64,000 nucleotides of DNA from assembly GCA_038205395.1 (NCBI GenBank), contig JBBRBX010000002.1, positions 54,011 through 118,010 on the forward strand, written 5' to 3'. The stretch's first letter is position 1; every line of letters begins with the position of its first letter. The notes beneath the pieces were generated by a model. The model searched no databases. It saw nothing but the letters and a program-made list of their open reading frames with translations, and was not told the DNA's origin. This DNA comes from Fredericiella sp038205395 (GTDB lineage Bacteria > Chloroflexota > Anaerolineae > Caldilineales > Caldilineaceae). Positions 47,059 through 56,133 of the stretch are shown here, one piece after another. Made by a program: the position numbers and the translations under genes.

Positions 47059-47823
47059 CTATTCCGTCACAATCACAAGCGTGCCGGGATTGTCCTTGTT
47101 GCTGTTAAACCAGACAGTCTTACCATCCCACGTCGGCCCAGCCCAGTCGAACAGCCACTTGGCATCGGCATTGGTCATGTTGATGCAGCCGTGACTTTTA
47201 GGCCGGCCAAAATCATTGTGCCAGTAGGTGCCGTGAAAAGCATATTCCTGATAAAAATACTGCACCCATTTAACATTGGGCAGGTTGTAATAATAGGCCC
47301 CTGACCCGCCGGTCATCGTCTGCGACTTGACCTTGGTCTTGATATGAAATTCGCCGGTGACGGTGGGCGTGCGCGACAGGCCAGACGAAATGATAAAGCC
47401 GCGGATCGGCTTGTTGCCTTCATACGCCACCACAACCTGCTCGCTGAGATCCACGCGAATCCAGCGGCTTTCATTTTCGGGCATCTTTATGGCCGTCAGG
47501 CGCGCCAGATTTACCGGCAGAAACGCCGTCGTGCGTTTCTCAATGTCGTCGCCAAACGCACGCTTTATCACCGGCCCCACCTGTGGGGAGGCAAACGGCA
47601 GAGGTGGGCGAAAGACCGGCCGCGGCAGTGCGGCGGCAATATCAGTCCCCGGCGTGCTCGGCGACTGCATAGCCACCGGCTCGTTGTGCGGCCCGCCGCT
47701 GGTCTCATCATCCGTGGCCTGTGCGTGGGCCGGCGCCCCCAGCAGCGCCCCCACCAGCAAACCGGCCACCAGCCAGCCGCTTAACCAGCGCACTTTATGG
47801 CGCTGCATCATAGTTTCAATCAC
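47059..47823 (-). CDS. L,D-transpeptidase (YkuD)
   Basis: A 254-residue secreted enzyme with a signal peptide (WLSGWLVAGLLVGALLGAPAHA). After a Pro-rich linker comes the YkuD domain (about 115-250): WIRVDLSEQVVVAYEGNKPIRGFIISSG, then HGTYWHNDFGRPKSHGCINMTNADAKWLFDW with catalytic His and Cys in SHGCINM. Such enzymes make 3-3 peptidoglycan cross-links. The start is GTG 47823 with CAGGAG upstream. A second L,D-transpeptidase lies 149 bases upstream on the same strand. Confidence 0.93.
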   Translation of the reverse strand: MIETMMQRHKVRWLSGWLVAGLLVGALLGAPAHAQATDDETSGGPHNEPVAMQSPSTPGTDIAAALPRPVFRPPLPFASPQVGPVIKRAFGDDIEKRTTAFLPVNLARLTAIKMPENESRWIRVDLSEQVVVAYEGNKPIRGFIISSGLSRTPTVTGEFHIKTKVKSQTMTGGSGAYYYNLPNVKWVQYFYQEYAFHGTYWHNDFGRPKSHGCINMTNADAKWLFDWAGPTWDGKTVWFNSNKDNPGTLVIVTE

Positions 47824-47972
47824 AAGTTGCTCCTGCTACTGCGTTCGCTGTTGCTACTAAACTGCTGCCCATTGTAGCGCAATTGCGGCCAACCGCCTAG
47901 CTACAAATGGCCTATAGCCGATGCAAATATGCCCGGTTACAAATCCCAATTGTCCAGCTCAATCGTGCCGGA

Positions 47973-49022
47973 TCAGTAATGGACGTACACTTCGGTTCCC
48001 GAAGGCGCCCAATCATAAAGCATCTGCGATTCATTGGTGCGCATATTGACACAGCCGTGACTCATCGGCGCGCCGAAGTTGTTGTGCCAGTAAGCGCCAT
48101 GAATGGCGTAACCGCTGAAAAAGTACATTACATACGGCACATTGGGCAGATCGTAGCCGGGGCCGGTCATGCGCTGCGCCTGATATTTGTTGCCGATTGT
48201 AAAGCGGCCCGTCACGGTGGGGGTGCCGGCCAGCCCACTGCTGATGAGGGTGTGCATAACGGTCACGTCGCCCTGCCAGGCGGTGAGCGTCTGCTCCGAC
48301 AGATTCACCTCAATCCACTTTGTGCCGCTGCTCGGCGTCGCTACCAGCCCCAACGTACTCTCGGCCTGTGCCGGGCGCACGCGCAGCCGCTGTCCGGTGT
48401 AGATAAAACGGCCATTCGGCAGCCCATTGTCCACCAGCAACTGCTGCACCGAACTGCCTTGTGCGGCAGCAATGGCGCTCAAGGTGTCGCCCGCCCGCAC
48501 GATATAGATATTTTCCGCCGCGCCGGACTGTGTGGTGGGCGGCGCTGCCGGCTGCGCAGCGAGCGGCACGGCAGGCACGCGTGCGGAAACGCGCAGCTTC
48601 TGGCCCACCCAGATCATGTTGGCGTTGCTGATGCCGTTGAGCCGCATCAAATCTTCTGTCGTCATGCCGTGGTTGCGCGCCACGAGCGACAAGGTGTCGC
48701 CGCGCGCCACCGCATAGTAGCCATCACCGTCAGGCAGCAGGCCCGCCGACGCCGGCGCCAACGCTTGCGGCGCACGCCCGCTGCCGGGTATGCTCAACTG
48801 CTGGCCGACAAAAACCATATTCGGATTGGCGACTCCGTTGTAAGCGGACAGTTCCTGCAGCGTCAGCCCATAGCGCTGAGCAATTGTGGAGAGATTCTCG
48901 CCATGCGCAACCACATGGATGCGCTCCTGCGCCAAGGCAGGTTGGTGAAAAAGCAACAGAGTAGCAAGCGTGACCACCGCCAACGTCAGAAGGCGGCCCA
49001 GGGAAAACAGTGTCCTCGGCAT
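47973..49022 (-). CDS. LysM-domain L,D-transpeptidase
   Basis: A 349-residue secreted protein with a signal peptide (LLTLAVVTLATLLLFHQPALA). Three LysM domains follow (about 33-80, 100-145 and 170-215; each of the type GDTLSLVARNHGMTTEDLMRLN), giving peptidoglycan anchoring. The YkuD domain (about 225-349) has WIEVNLSEQTLTAW and HGAYWHNNFGAPMSHGCVNMRTNESQMLYDW with catalytic His and Cys. The start has GAGGTG as ribosome binding site. It lies downstream of the tRNA-Leu gene on the same strand and ahead of the second transpeptidase, so the pair may share wall-modelling work. Confidence 0.94.
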   Translation of the reverse strand: MPRTLFSLGRLLTLAVVTLATLLLFHQPALAQERIHVVAHGENLSTIAQRYGLTLQELSAYNGVANPNMVFVGQQLSIPGSGRAPQALAPASAGLLPDGDGYYAVARGDTLSLVARNHGMTTEDLMRLNGISNANMIWVGQKLRVSARVPAVPLAAQPAAPPTTQSGAAENIYIVRAGDTLSAIAAAQGSSVQQLLVDNGLPNGRFIYTGQRLRVRPAQAESTLGLVATPSSGTKWIEVNLSEQTLTAWQGDVTVMHTLISSGLAGTPTVTGRFTIGNKYQAQRMTGPGYDLPNVPYVMYFFSGYAIHGAYWHNNFGAPMSHGCVNMRTNESQMLYDWAPSGTEVYVHY

Positions 49023-49110
49023 TTCCGTTCACCTCGTAAGAACAAAATGGCACCTGATGCAGTTGTGCTTGGGTGTCTTCTGTGTGAACAGAATCCGGCG
49101 ACAGCCCTGA

Positions 49111-49192
<82 letters not shown>

Positions 49193-49285
49193 CGTTTTCA
49201 ACATTTTATTCGTGGGGCGGGCGATTGTCAACTATTTTTAAGGCAAGCTACCAATCTTGGCGCCAAAGCCGTGCAAAACAGGCAA

Positions 49286-50131
49286 TCAACGCAATTTGCG
49301 CCACACAAGGCCCCGTCCCGGCGCAAGCAGAAAAACCAATATAAAACAAAAAGTGGCCGTGAGCACGATGGCTGCACCCGAAGCGATGTTCAAATAGTAA
49401 CTGACGTACAGCCCGACGATGCTGGCGAAGGCGCCGACCAGCGCCGAGAGCACCATCATGGTAGGCAGGCGGCGCGTGAGGAGATAGGCTGTCGCGCCAG
49501 GTGTAACGAGCATGGCCGCCACCAGCCCGACGCCCACTGACTGGATCGAGATCACAATGGTGAAGGCCAGCAGCACCAGCATTAGTGAGCGGAAAAACTC
49601 GACCGGCACCCGCAGCGTCGCAGCCAGCACCGGATCGAAGGAGATGAGCAGAAAGGGCTTGTATGCCAGCAGCGTTGTGACGAGGACAGCCAGACCCAGC
49701 CCGGCCGTGATCCAAAGATCGCTCTCGCTTACACCTAACACATTGCCAAACAGGATATGGCTGAGATCCACTGCATAGGTGCGGATGCTGCTGATCAAAG
49801 CAATGCCCAGCGCCAGCGCTGCCGTAAAGAGAATACCAATCGCCGTATCTTCTTTAATGGCGCCGCGGCGCGAGAGAAGACCGATGCCTAAGGCCACCAC
49901 GACGGCTGCCGCCAAAGCGCCAAACAGCAGGTTGCCGCCCCATAGATAGGCAATGGCGACGCCAGGCAGCACCGCATGCGCCATAGCGTCGCCAAGAAAG
50001 GCCATCGACCGCAGCACGACATAGCAGCCTAAAATGGCGCAGAGCACGCCCACCATAACGGCAGCCAGCATACCCCGCTGCATAAAGCTGTACGTCAGTG
50101 GCGTCATCACCCAGTCGATCAAGAGTTGCAT
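49286..50131 (-). CDS. Metal ABC transporter permease (ZnuB/MntB family)
   Basis: A 281-residue permease with about eight membrane helices, of the ABC-3 family for zinc or manganese. It begins LLIDWVMTPLTYSFMQRGMLAAVMVGVLCAILGCYVVLR and has the family stretch SMAFLGDAMAHAVLPGVAIAYLWGG; later helices include GVGLVAAMLVTPGATAYLL. The ATG at 50131 is chosen over the longer frame because it gives the family N-terminus; it leaves 4 bases to the ATPase stop. It is the third gene of a binding protein-ATPase-permease operon. Confidence 0.92.
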   Translation of the reverse strand: MQLLIDWVMTPLTYSFMQRGMLAAVMVGVLCAILGCYVVLRSMAFLGDAMAHAVLPGVAIAYLWGGNLLFGALAAAVVVALGIGLLSRRGAIKEDTAIGILFTAALALGIALISSIRTYAVDLSHILFGNVLGVSESDLWITAGLGLAVLVTTLLAYKPFLLISFDPVLAATLRVPVEFFRSLMLVLLAFTIVISIQSVGVGLVAAMLVTPGATAYLLTRRLPTMMVLSALVGAFASIVGLYVSYYLNIASGAAIVLTATFCFILVFLLAPGRGLVWRKLR

Positions 50132-50135
50132 TGCG

Positions 50136-50927
50136 TTACACCTCGATCGGTTCTTCTTCGTGGGGGCAGCATTGATCAACCACGACCATATTACCCAGCA
50201 GCAGCGCCTGCCCCCCAAAAGCGGCGCTTACGTGATCAGGTGTAAAGACGCCGGCAGGCGCGCCGTAAGCCACCAGCTTGCGGTTGAGCAGCAGCACCAA
50301 CTCAAAACGCTGCATCGCCAGACTCAGATCATGGGTGGAAACGAGCACTGTCAACCCTTCCCCGCGCAGGTCATCGAGCAAGCGCAGCACCGCAGTTTGT
50401 GTCGTCACATCTACGCCGGTGAACGGCTCGTCCATGAGAAGGATGTGTGGCTGTTGGGCCAGCGCACGCGCCAAAAAGACGCGCTGCTGTTGGCCGCCCG
50501 AAAGATCGCCGATGGGACGCTCTGCCAGGTCGCTGATACCCATGTGCGCCAGCGCCGCCGCCACGGCTGCGCGATCGTCTTTACTCGCACGGCCAAACCA
50601 ACCCTGACGGCCAAATCGGCCCATCATAACGACGTCGGCCACCGTAACAGGAAAACGCCAATCCACCTCACCCCGCTGCGGCACATAGGCAACGCAATCC
50701 TGATGGCTGCCCAATGACTGCCCATGCACAAGGATGCGTCCAGACTGCAGCGGCAGCAGACCCACCAAAGCCTTAAATAGGGTCGATTTGCCGGCGCCAT
50801 TGGGACCGACAACGGCAACCTGTGCACCGTGCGGCACTTGAAACGTCACATCGTTCAAAACAGGCGCGCCGTCATAAGCAATGGTGACGTGTTCGATATC
50901 CAAACGTGCGGGTTCCAGTTCCAACAT
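50136..50927 (-). CDS. Metal ABC transporter ATP-binding protein (ZnuC/MntA family)
   Basis: A 263-residue ABC ATPase. Walker A is VGPNGAGKST, the Q-loop is YVPQRGEVDW (the 'VPQ' form typical of Mn/Zn transporters), the signature is LSGGQQQRVFLARALAQ, Walker B is ILLMDEPFTGVD and the switch His is in VSTHDLS. It energises the permease encoded 4 bases downstream. The start has GAAGGA as ribosome binding site, 17 bases after the binding-protein stop. Confidence 0.94.
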   Translation of the reverse strand: MLELEPARLDIEHVTIAYDGAPVLNDVTFQVPHGAQVAVVGPNGAGKSTLFKALVGLLPLQSGRILVHGQSLGSHQDCVAYVPQRGEVDWRFPVTVADVVMMGRFGRQGWFGRASKDDRAAVAAALAHMGISDLAERPIGDLSGGQQQRVFLARALAQQPHILLMDEPFTGVDVTTQTAVLRLLDDLRGEGLTVLVSTHDLSLAMQRFELVLLLNRKLVAYGAPAGVFTPDHVSAAFGGQALLLGNMVVVDQCCPHEEEPIEV

Positions 50928-50944
50928 GCACGTATATTCCTTCT

Positions 50945-51898
50945 CTACTTGAGCGCCGAAACGATCGTCTGCGTATTGTAGCGCAGCATGTCCAGATAAG
51001 TCGGTGCTGGGCCATCCGGCGGCGTAACCGAATGGGAGTACAGGCCAGTGACGACCTGGATGCCGGTCTCGTCATGCAACTGCTGGGCAAGCTGCGTATT
51101 GGCGCCTGTTTCCAAAAAAATGGCCGGCGCGCCTGTGCTGCGAATTAAATCGGTCAGAGCAGCCAATTGCTGCGCCGAGGGAGATGAATTGGTGCTGATG
51201 CTCGGCACCACCGCACCCACTACCTGCAATCCATAGCGGTCAGCATAGTAGCCAAAGCTTTCATGATTGGTGACCAGGAGGCGGCGTTCAGGAGGAATCA
51301 TCTCGATTTGCTGCCGAATCCAACTGTCCAACGCTTTGAGTTGGTCAATGTAGGCGGCGGCGTTGGCGGCATACACAGCTTTGCCGGCGGGATCGGCTTG
51401 GGAAAGGCCGTCACGAATGTTTTCCACATAGCGCACAGTTTTCGTGGGGTCGAGCCAGAAATGCGGGTCAACTGCCTGCGCTGCCTCGGAAGAGACGGCT
51501 GCTTCTTCCGCGCCAGTCTGGCGGCTGCTGAGACCGGCGCTGGCGTCAATCACCAGGCGGCTGCCGCCGGCATTATCCAGCACCTCCGTCAGCCACTCCT
51601 CAAACCCTGCACCGTTGACAATTAACACGCCGGATTCGCTGATCTGCGCCACATCCCGCGGCGTCGGCTCAAAAGCATGGGGGTCAAGGCCTAAAGGCAT
51701 CAGCGTCGCCACTTGCAGCCGGTCACCGGCCACATTTTGCGCAATGTCGGCCAGGAACGACTCAACAGCGAGAACTTTCAGTTGGCCAAGATCGCCTCCC
51801 GGCTGCTGCAGGTCGGCCGGGCGGCAAGCAGCAGCCGGCAGCGCCGCCAGCAAAAGCAGCAGCAACCAAAGTGAACGCCAGCGAAAACGTTTCGTCAC
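50945..51898 (-). CDS. Metal ABC transporter substrate-binding lipoprotein (ZnuA/TroA family)
   Basis: A 317-residue lipoprotein with leader LWLLLLLLAALPAAAC. It is a cluster A-I metal-binding protein: the usual metal ligands are visible as His in GLDPHAFEPTP, His in VDPHFWLDPTKT, His in LVTNHESFGYYADRYG and an acidic residue near ETGANTQ. The long helical backbone between the two lobes (LIRSTGAPAIFLETG region) is present. It lacks the His-rich loop of many ZnuA proteins, so zinc and manganese are both possible. The start is GTG 51898 with AAGGAA upstream. It heads the operon and is preceded by a perfect 21-bp operator-like palindrome. Confidence 0.92.
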   Translation of the reverse strand: MTKRFRWRSLWLLLLLLAALPAAACRPADLQQPGGDLGQLKVLAVESFLADIAQNVAGDRLQVATLMPLGLDPHAFEPTPRDVAQISESGVLIVNGAGFEEWLTEVLDNAGGSRLVIDASAGLSSRQTGAEEAAVSSEAAQAVDPHFWLDPTKTVRYVENIRDGLSQADPAGKAVYAANAAAYIDQLKALDSWIRQQIEMIPPERRLLVTNHESFGYYADRYGLQVVGAVVPSISTNSSPSAQQLAALTDLIRSTGAPAIFLETGANTQLAQQLHDETGIQVVTGLYSHSVTPPDGPAPTYLDMLRYNTQTIVSALK

Positions 51899-51944
51899 AA
51901 TATTTCCTTGTAAAGATGATCAACTCGGTAAATACGTCTGCAAC

Positions 51945-51965
51945 AAATGAGATAAAATCTCATTT
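51945..51965. promoter_or_regulatory. 9-3-9 palindromic operator of the metal transporter operon
   Basis: AAATGAGAT-AAA-ATCTCATTT is a perfect inverted repeat of 9 bp with a 3-base centre, 46 bases upstream of the substrate-binding protein start. Its size and AT-rich make-up suit a Fur-family (Zur) or similar metal repressor. The regulator gene is not in the window. Confidence 0.75.
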
Positions 51966-52023
51966 ACAACAAGACAGTATAACGAGGCTGCAGAACAATG
52001 TCAATGTGAAGTGGGAAAAGATG

Positions 52024-52052
52024 AAAAAAACCTGCCGCCAGGTGGCGGCAGG
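52024..52052 (-). terminator. Intrinsic terminator of the copper-chaperone gene
   Basis: On the minus strand a 9-bp perfect stem (CCTGCCGCC / GGCGGCAGG) with a 4-base loop is followed by seven T, 44 bases after the stop of the gene at 52097. Confidence 0.9.
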
Positions 52053-52096
52053 GACAAGACTACCTTCTGAAGATCATGTGGACAGCCGCATAATCG

Positions 52097-52645
52097 TTAG
52101 GGCTTGGACATTTCTGTGGCCGCCGGCATCGCAGCTTGCATCTCCACGACCGGCACACTGAGGCTGATGGCGTCACTGCCTTCAAAGTTGAGGGTCAGGT
52201 CAATGCTGTCGCCGGTAGCCAGCGGTTTGGTCAAGCCCAGCAGCATCACATGCTTTCCGCCCGGCTTGAGTTCCAGCACGCCGCCGGCCGGAATTTCAAA
52301 CCCTTCCGGGTGTGGCTCCATTTTCATGACGCCGTTGTCGTTAACAGTTTCGTGCAATTCAACGGCGGCGGCAATAGGGCCGGTGGCGCCAGCCAGACGC
52401 ACGGGAGTGTCAAGACCATTGAGCACGGTGAAATAGGCTGCACCGTTGCCTCCCTCCAGCGGCGCAGGGCGTGCACGCACGTCAACGACAGTAACTTTGC
52501 CTGGTTCAGGGATCGGGAGCGGTGCAGCCTGCATAGTTGCCTCGGCCATCGGCTGCGCGGCGGGCATCACCGCCGTACAGCCGGCTGCTGCCAGCGCCAC
52601 TACAGCCAGCAGAGCGAGCAATGTAGAACGATAGGAAATGAGCAT
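52097..52645 (-). CDS. PCuAC-family periplasmic copper chaperone lipoprotein
   Basis: A 182-residue lipoprotein with leader LLALLAVVALAAAGC. The body (about 50-165) is the PCuAC (DUF461) beta-sandwich that carries Cu(I) to cytochrome oxidase. Ligands follow the family pattern: His in ELHETVNDNGVMKM with Met residues after it, then HVM in GGKHVMLLGL. A Met-bearing tail (VEMQAAMPAATEMSKP) may give more Cu sites. The start has AGAGGA as ribosome binding site. It ends at its own terminator, next to the metal ABC operon but separate from it. Confidence 0.92.
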   Translation of the reverse strand: MLISYRSTLLALLAVVALAAAGCTAVMPAAQPMAEATMQAAPLPIPEPGKVTVVDVRARPAPLEGGNGAAYFTVLNGLDTPVRLAGATGPIAAAVELHETVNDNGVMKMEPHPEGFEIPAGGVLELKPGGKHVMLLGLTKPLATGDSIDLTLNFEGSDAISLSVPVVEMQAAMPAATEMSKP

Positions 52646-52680
52646 AGTGCATCCTCTCTATGAAAATGAAAGAACTTTGC

Positions 52681-53718
52681 TTATAGGGTGCGTCGAGCCT
52701 CAGCGCTAATTATACTCCAGGAGGGTCCCAGTCTGGCGGCCAGCCGGATCGCTTCCAGCAGACTCTCGTCACTAGCCACCCCCTGGCCGGCAATATCAAA
52801 CGCCGTACCATGATCGACCGAGGTGCGGATTACAGGCAGGCCAACGGTGACATTGACGCCCTCATCAAAATAGAGTGTCTTAAAGACGGCGTGTCCCTGG
52901 TCATGATACATGGCAATAACAAAGGAGTACTGGCCACGTGCGGCGCGCGGGAATATAACATCCGCAGGCAGAGGGCCAACAACAGGCAGACCTTGGCTTT
53001 TGGCGATGGCTAGGGCGGGAGCAATCACTTCAATTTCTTCGCGGCCAAACAAGCCGCCTTCTCCCGCGTGCGGGTTGATGCCGGCCACAGCGATTATCTC
53101 ATCGCCGCGTCCCAGAGCGACAGCCAGCAGATGAGCCAGCCGCACCTGTCCCAGCACCCGCTCAGGCGTGATCAGATCAAGCGCCTGCCGCAGCGACACA
53201 TGGGTGGTGACATGAAAGACAAACTGCCCGCGCGCCGACAGCACTAGCGAATAGTGCTGGACGCCAAATTGTTCCGCCAGCAGTTCCGTATGGCCGGGAT
53301 ATGTGTAGCCGGCCAGATGAATGGCCTCTTTGTTCAGCGGTGCAGTGACAATGCCCGCCACTTTGCCTGCCTTGGCCAGTTCTACCGCAGCCAGAACATA
53401 TTCAACTGCCCCGCGCCCTGCCTCGGCGGAGAGTTGGCCTACAGCCGGCCGGCGCAGCGGCGCACCCGGCTGCAGTACAGCCAGCCGACCATCCGGCCAG
53501 TCCCACGCCTCCACATCCTGCACATTTGCCACGGAAGGTCTGTCTTCTCCCGGCCAAAAGCGCAGATGCTCCTCCATGATTGCCAGATCACCGACGACAA
53601 GCGGACGGCACAGTTGATGCACTTCCGGCCGCGCCAGCACCTTGACTACAATCTCAGGGCCAATTCCGGCAACATCTCCAATCGTAATCGCCAGCAAGGG
53701 CCGGTTGTCAGTTGCCAT
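52681..53718 (-). CDS. PdxA-family dehydrogenase, probably 4-phospho-D-threonate (PdxA2-type)
   Basis: A 345-residue NAD-dependent oxidative decarboxylase of the PdxA family. It has ITIGDVAGIGPEI, APLNKEAIHLAG, the metal His in YPGHTELLAE and NPHAGEGG, and the third His in YHDQGH, with DHGTAFDIAG near the end. True PdxA acts in vitamin B6 synthesis; the PdxA2 branch works with DUF1537 kinases in D-threonate or D-erythronate breakdown. Here the gene overlaps a DUF1537 kinase by 11 bases, which favours the second role, with dihydroxyacetone phosphate as expected product. The split is inferred from context, not from a substrate-specific residue. Confidence 0.88.
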   Translation of the reverse strand: MATDNRPLLAITIGDVAGIGPEIVVKVLARPEVHQLCRPLVVGDLAIMEEHLRFWPGEDRPSVANVQDVEAWDWPDGRLAVLQPGAPLRRPAVGQLSAEAGRGAVEYVLAAVELAKAGKVAGIVTAPLNKEAIHLAGYTYPGHTELLAEQFGVQHYSLVLSARGQFVFHVTTHVSLRQALDLITPERVLGQVRLAHLLAVALGRGDEIIAVAGINPHAGEGGLFGREEIEVIAPALAIAKSQGLPVVGPLPADVIFPRAARGQYSFVIAMYHDQGHAVFKTLYFDEGVNVTVGLPVIRTSVDHGTAFDIAGQGVASDESLLEAIRLAARLGPSWSIISAEARRTL

Positions 53719-54943
53719 CTGCGTTCTTCCTTTCCTCAGTACCCGCTAAAAGGAAACGCACTGCATCGCACAGTGCGGAAGGTTCACCAAAGCCACCCGC
53801 CTTGCTTATAATAGGCAGCCCCGCCCAGGGGCCGCCGGCGATGCGGCCCATCGGCATGCCTGGGAGAATTTCCTCATCCAAATTCACCCCATGCGCCTGC
53901 AGTGCGTGGAGCAGCGCCTGCAGGGTGTCACCGCCAATAACGACAAAGCCCGCCGCCGTATGCGCCTCCAGCCAGTGCGCTGCCTTCTCACCCAGCGCAG
54001 CAGCTGGGGAAGGCGCAGCGGCGGCCGGCTCCCTGCACGCAGCTGTTACCATCACAGAGACGAAAGCAGTTTCCACTTCTTCCGGTCCGCACTCTTCCGG
54101 GCCTGCACCCGCTTCCGCTATAGGGGAATGTGCACCACCGCTAAGCCGGCCCACCAGATGATGCACTTGCTTGCGCGCCACCGGATGCAGAGAGCCGCAT
54201 AAAACCAGAACGCGCTGCCGACGGGCGGCTGCCAGACGCAGCGCCAGCGGGCGCGCCAGTCCGGCGGATCCCACCAGCAAAAGTGGTTTCGCCAGCGTCT
54301 GTGCCGCACTGTGGCCGGCAGCGATAATACGCGTCAGATGTTCATCGTCATAGGCGTCACATACGGCCAACCCGCCGCCGCTTGCATACAGGGCCAAAAG
54401 CGCGGCCGCCAATTCCGCTTGTTCTCTGCTGCCGCCCGTTGCCGGCAATTGTCGCACAGGTCGCTGCGTCTGCGCCGCCAGCAGCGTGGGCAAATGGCTT
54501 TGGTGCAGGGGTGCAAGTGGGTCGGCGGCGATGGCGGTTTCCGCCACAGGTACATTATGGATGGTTACAACACCCTGTACAACGCTGCGCCCATTGGCTG
54601 GATAGGCAGGGCAGACAATAGCCAAAGGCAGGGCGCAGGCATCCATGACAGCCTCAACCTGTGCGCCAATTGAGCCGCGCACAGTGGAGTCGATTTTCTG
54701 ATAGACAATGCTGCTGCCGGCCGCCCGCAGGCGCGCAGCAGCTGCGTACGTGCGCGCATAAGCCTCCGCCGCCGGCAGCGCACGGCTGTCCGCAGCCGCC
54801 GCCACAACCTCAACCCCGTGCAGATCGTCCAGACCCCAGGCTGCTGTCAGCGTGCGCGTGCGCAAGCCAGCACGCACAAACTGGACACCGGCATCAGCAG
54901 CGCCGGTGAGGTCATCGGCAATAACAGCATAGGGGGCAATCAT
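53708..54943 (-). CDS. Four-carbon acid sugar kinase (DUF1537 family)
   Basis: A 411-residue kinase of the OtnK/DtnK family that phosphorylates D-threonate, D-erythronate or related acids. The N-terminal domain starts AVIADDLTGAADAGVQF and has YQKIDSTVRGSIG and VCPAYPANGRSVVQGV; the C-terminal domain has the nucleotide-binding FVVIGGDTLQALL and the closing GPWAGLPIISKAGGFGE. ATG 54943 is chosen since it overlaps the histidine-kinase stop as ATGA; an upstream GTG is possible. A low-complexity stretch rich in Ala, Glu and Pro (about 275-325) interrupts the two halves and is longer than usual. It feeds the PdxA-like enzyme encoded next. Confidence 0.9.
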   Translation of the reverse strand: MIAPYAVIADDLTGAADAGVQFVRAGLRTRTLTAAWGLDDLHGVEVVAAAADSRALPAAEAYARTYAAAARLRAAGSSIVYQKIDSTVRGSIGAQVEAVMDACALPLAIVCPAYPANGRSVVQGVVTIHNVPVAETAIAADPLAPLHQSHLPTLLAAQTQRPVRQLPATGGSREQAELAAALLALYASGGGLAVCDAYDDEHLTRIIAAGHSAAQTLAKPLLLVGSAGLARPLALRLAAARRQRVLVLCGSLHPVARKQVHHLVGRLSGGAHSPIAEAGAGPEECGPEEVETAFVSVMVTAACREPAAAAPSPAAALGEKAAHWLEAHTAAGFVVIGGDTLQALLHALQAHGVNLDEEILPGMPMGRIAGGPWAGLPIISKAGGFGEPSALCDAVRFLLAGTEERKNADGN

Positions 54944-56073
54944 CTGTCTGTCGTTTCTGCCGCGGCAGGCAGCCACAGGGTAAACGTGCTGCCTTCGCCA
55001 AAGGTGCTTTCGATTTGCAGCCGGCCACCGTGCAGACGCATGATGTGGTTGATCAGCGCCAAACCCAGTCCCACACCTACCGTCGTCCGCTGGTCACGGC
55101 CTGATTGTTCAAACGGCCGCAGCAGTTCCGCCAACGCCTCGGTGCGAATACCCAGGCCATCATCCTGGATGCGCAGCCCAACATAGGGAGCGACCGCTAC
55201 TACGGACAGACGGATCAGGCGCGACTCGGGTCGCCGATAGCGAATGGCGTTGTCCACCAGCCGGCGCAGAGACTCTTCGATGAGGTGAGCATCTCCTGTT
55301 ATGTAGAGTGGGCGCCTTGCCGGCAGCAGTTCTAGGCTGAGTCTGGCAGCGGCAGCTTTCGGCTTGACTTCCTGAGCTACATTGCGCCAAAGCCTCATCG
55401 CCTCGAGCCGATCCAGTTCACCGCTGTTGAGGGTGCGATTTTGCAGTTCCGCCAACAGCAGAAAGCTCTCAATCAGCGTGCGCAGACGCTGGCCGCCGTC
55501 CAGGATCGCCGCCGCCGCCAGACGCAGCTCATCCCAGTTAAGATTGGAGGGGTTGGTGTTGGCCAGCAGTTCCGCGTACCCCAAAACAAAGGTCAGCGGG
55601 GTGCGGAATTCGTGCTGGAGGAGACCGACGATACTGTTGCGCAGATCATCCAGCTTGCGCTGTGTCTCTTCCTTCATCACGCGCCTGCGCTTGAGAGCAT
55701 TTTCAATCGCCGCCACCAGGTCGCTGATATCGACCGGCTTGGTCAGATAGTCTTCAATGCCGATTTCTTTGGCACGCCGCTGGTCAGCGGTCGATGCGAG
55801 AGCAGTAAGAAAAATAAATGGCAGGGCGCGCAGGTTGACATCGGTGCGGGTGTGTTGAAGCAGGGTGTAACCATCCATCCCCGGCATCATGATGTCACAA
55901 AGGATGACGTCCGGCTCTAGCGGTTGCACACCGTGCAGGTAGGCAAGGGCTTCATGGCCATCGTGTGCGCTGTGCACGCGGTATCCATACGAAACCAAAA
56001 TGTCGCACAGCGCCCTATTGAGGTCGGCGCTGTCTTCGACGACCAAAATCAGCGCATTGTTGGTTACTTTCAC
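54940..56073 (-). CDS. Receiver-histidine kinase
   Basis: About 377 residues. An N-terminal receiver (about 5-120; LVVEDSADL, phospho-Asp in VILCDIMMPGMDG, Lys in LTKPVD) is joined to a HisKA domain with the phospho-acceptor His in LLQHEFRTPLTFVLGY, and a HATPase_c domain with VDNAIRYRR (N box), IQDDGLGI (G1) and VGLGLALINHIM (G2). It has no membrane helix, so it is cytoplasmic and takes its input through the receiver. It overlaps the sugar-acid kinase by 4 bases (ATGA), which is unusual for a signalling gene. The start may be GTG 56073 (AGGTGG nearby) or TTG 56088. Confidence 0.88.
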   Translation of the reverse strand: MKVTNNALILVVEDSADLNRALCDILVSYGYRVHSAHDGHEALAYLHGVQPLEPDVILCDIMMPGMDGYTLLQHTRTDVNLRALPFIFLTALASTADQRRAKEIGIEDYLTKPVDISDLVAAIENALKRRRVMKEETQRKLDDLRNSIVGLLQHEFRTPLTFVLGYAELLANTNPSNLNWDELRLAAAAILDGGQRLRTLIESFLLLAELQNRTLNSGELDRLEAMRLWRNVAQEVKPKAAAARLSLELLPARRPLYITGDAHLIEESLRRLVDNAIRYRRPESRLIRLSVVAVAPYVGLRIQDDGLGIRTEALAELLRPFEQSGRDQRTTVGVGLGLALINHIMRLHGGRLQIESTFGEGSTFTLWLPAAAETTDR

Positions 56074-56133
56074 AGGCCACCTGTACAAATAGGCGTGGTC
56101 TTTGCGTCGCCCGGGTTTTGCGTCGCCCTGAGT

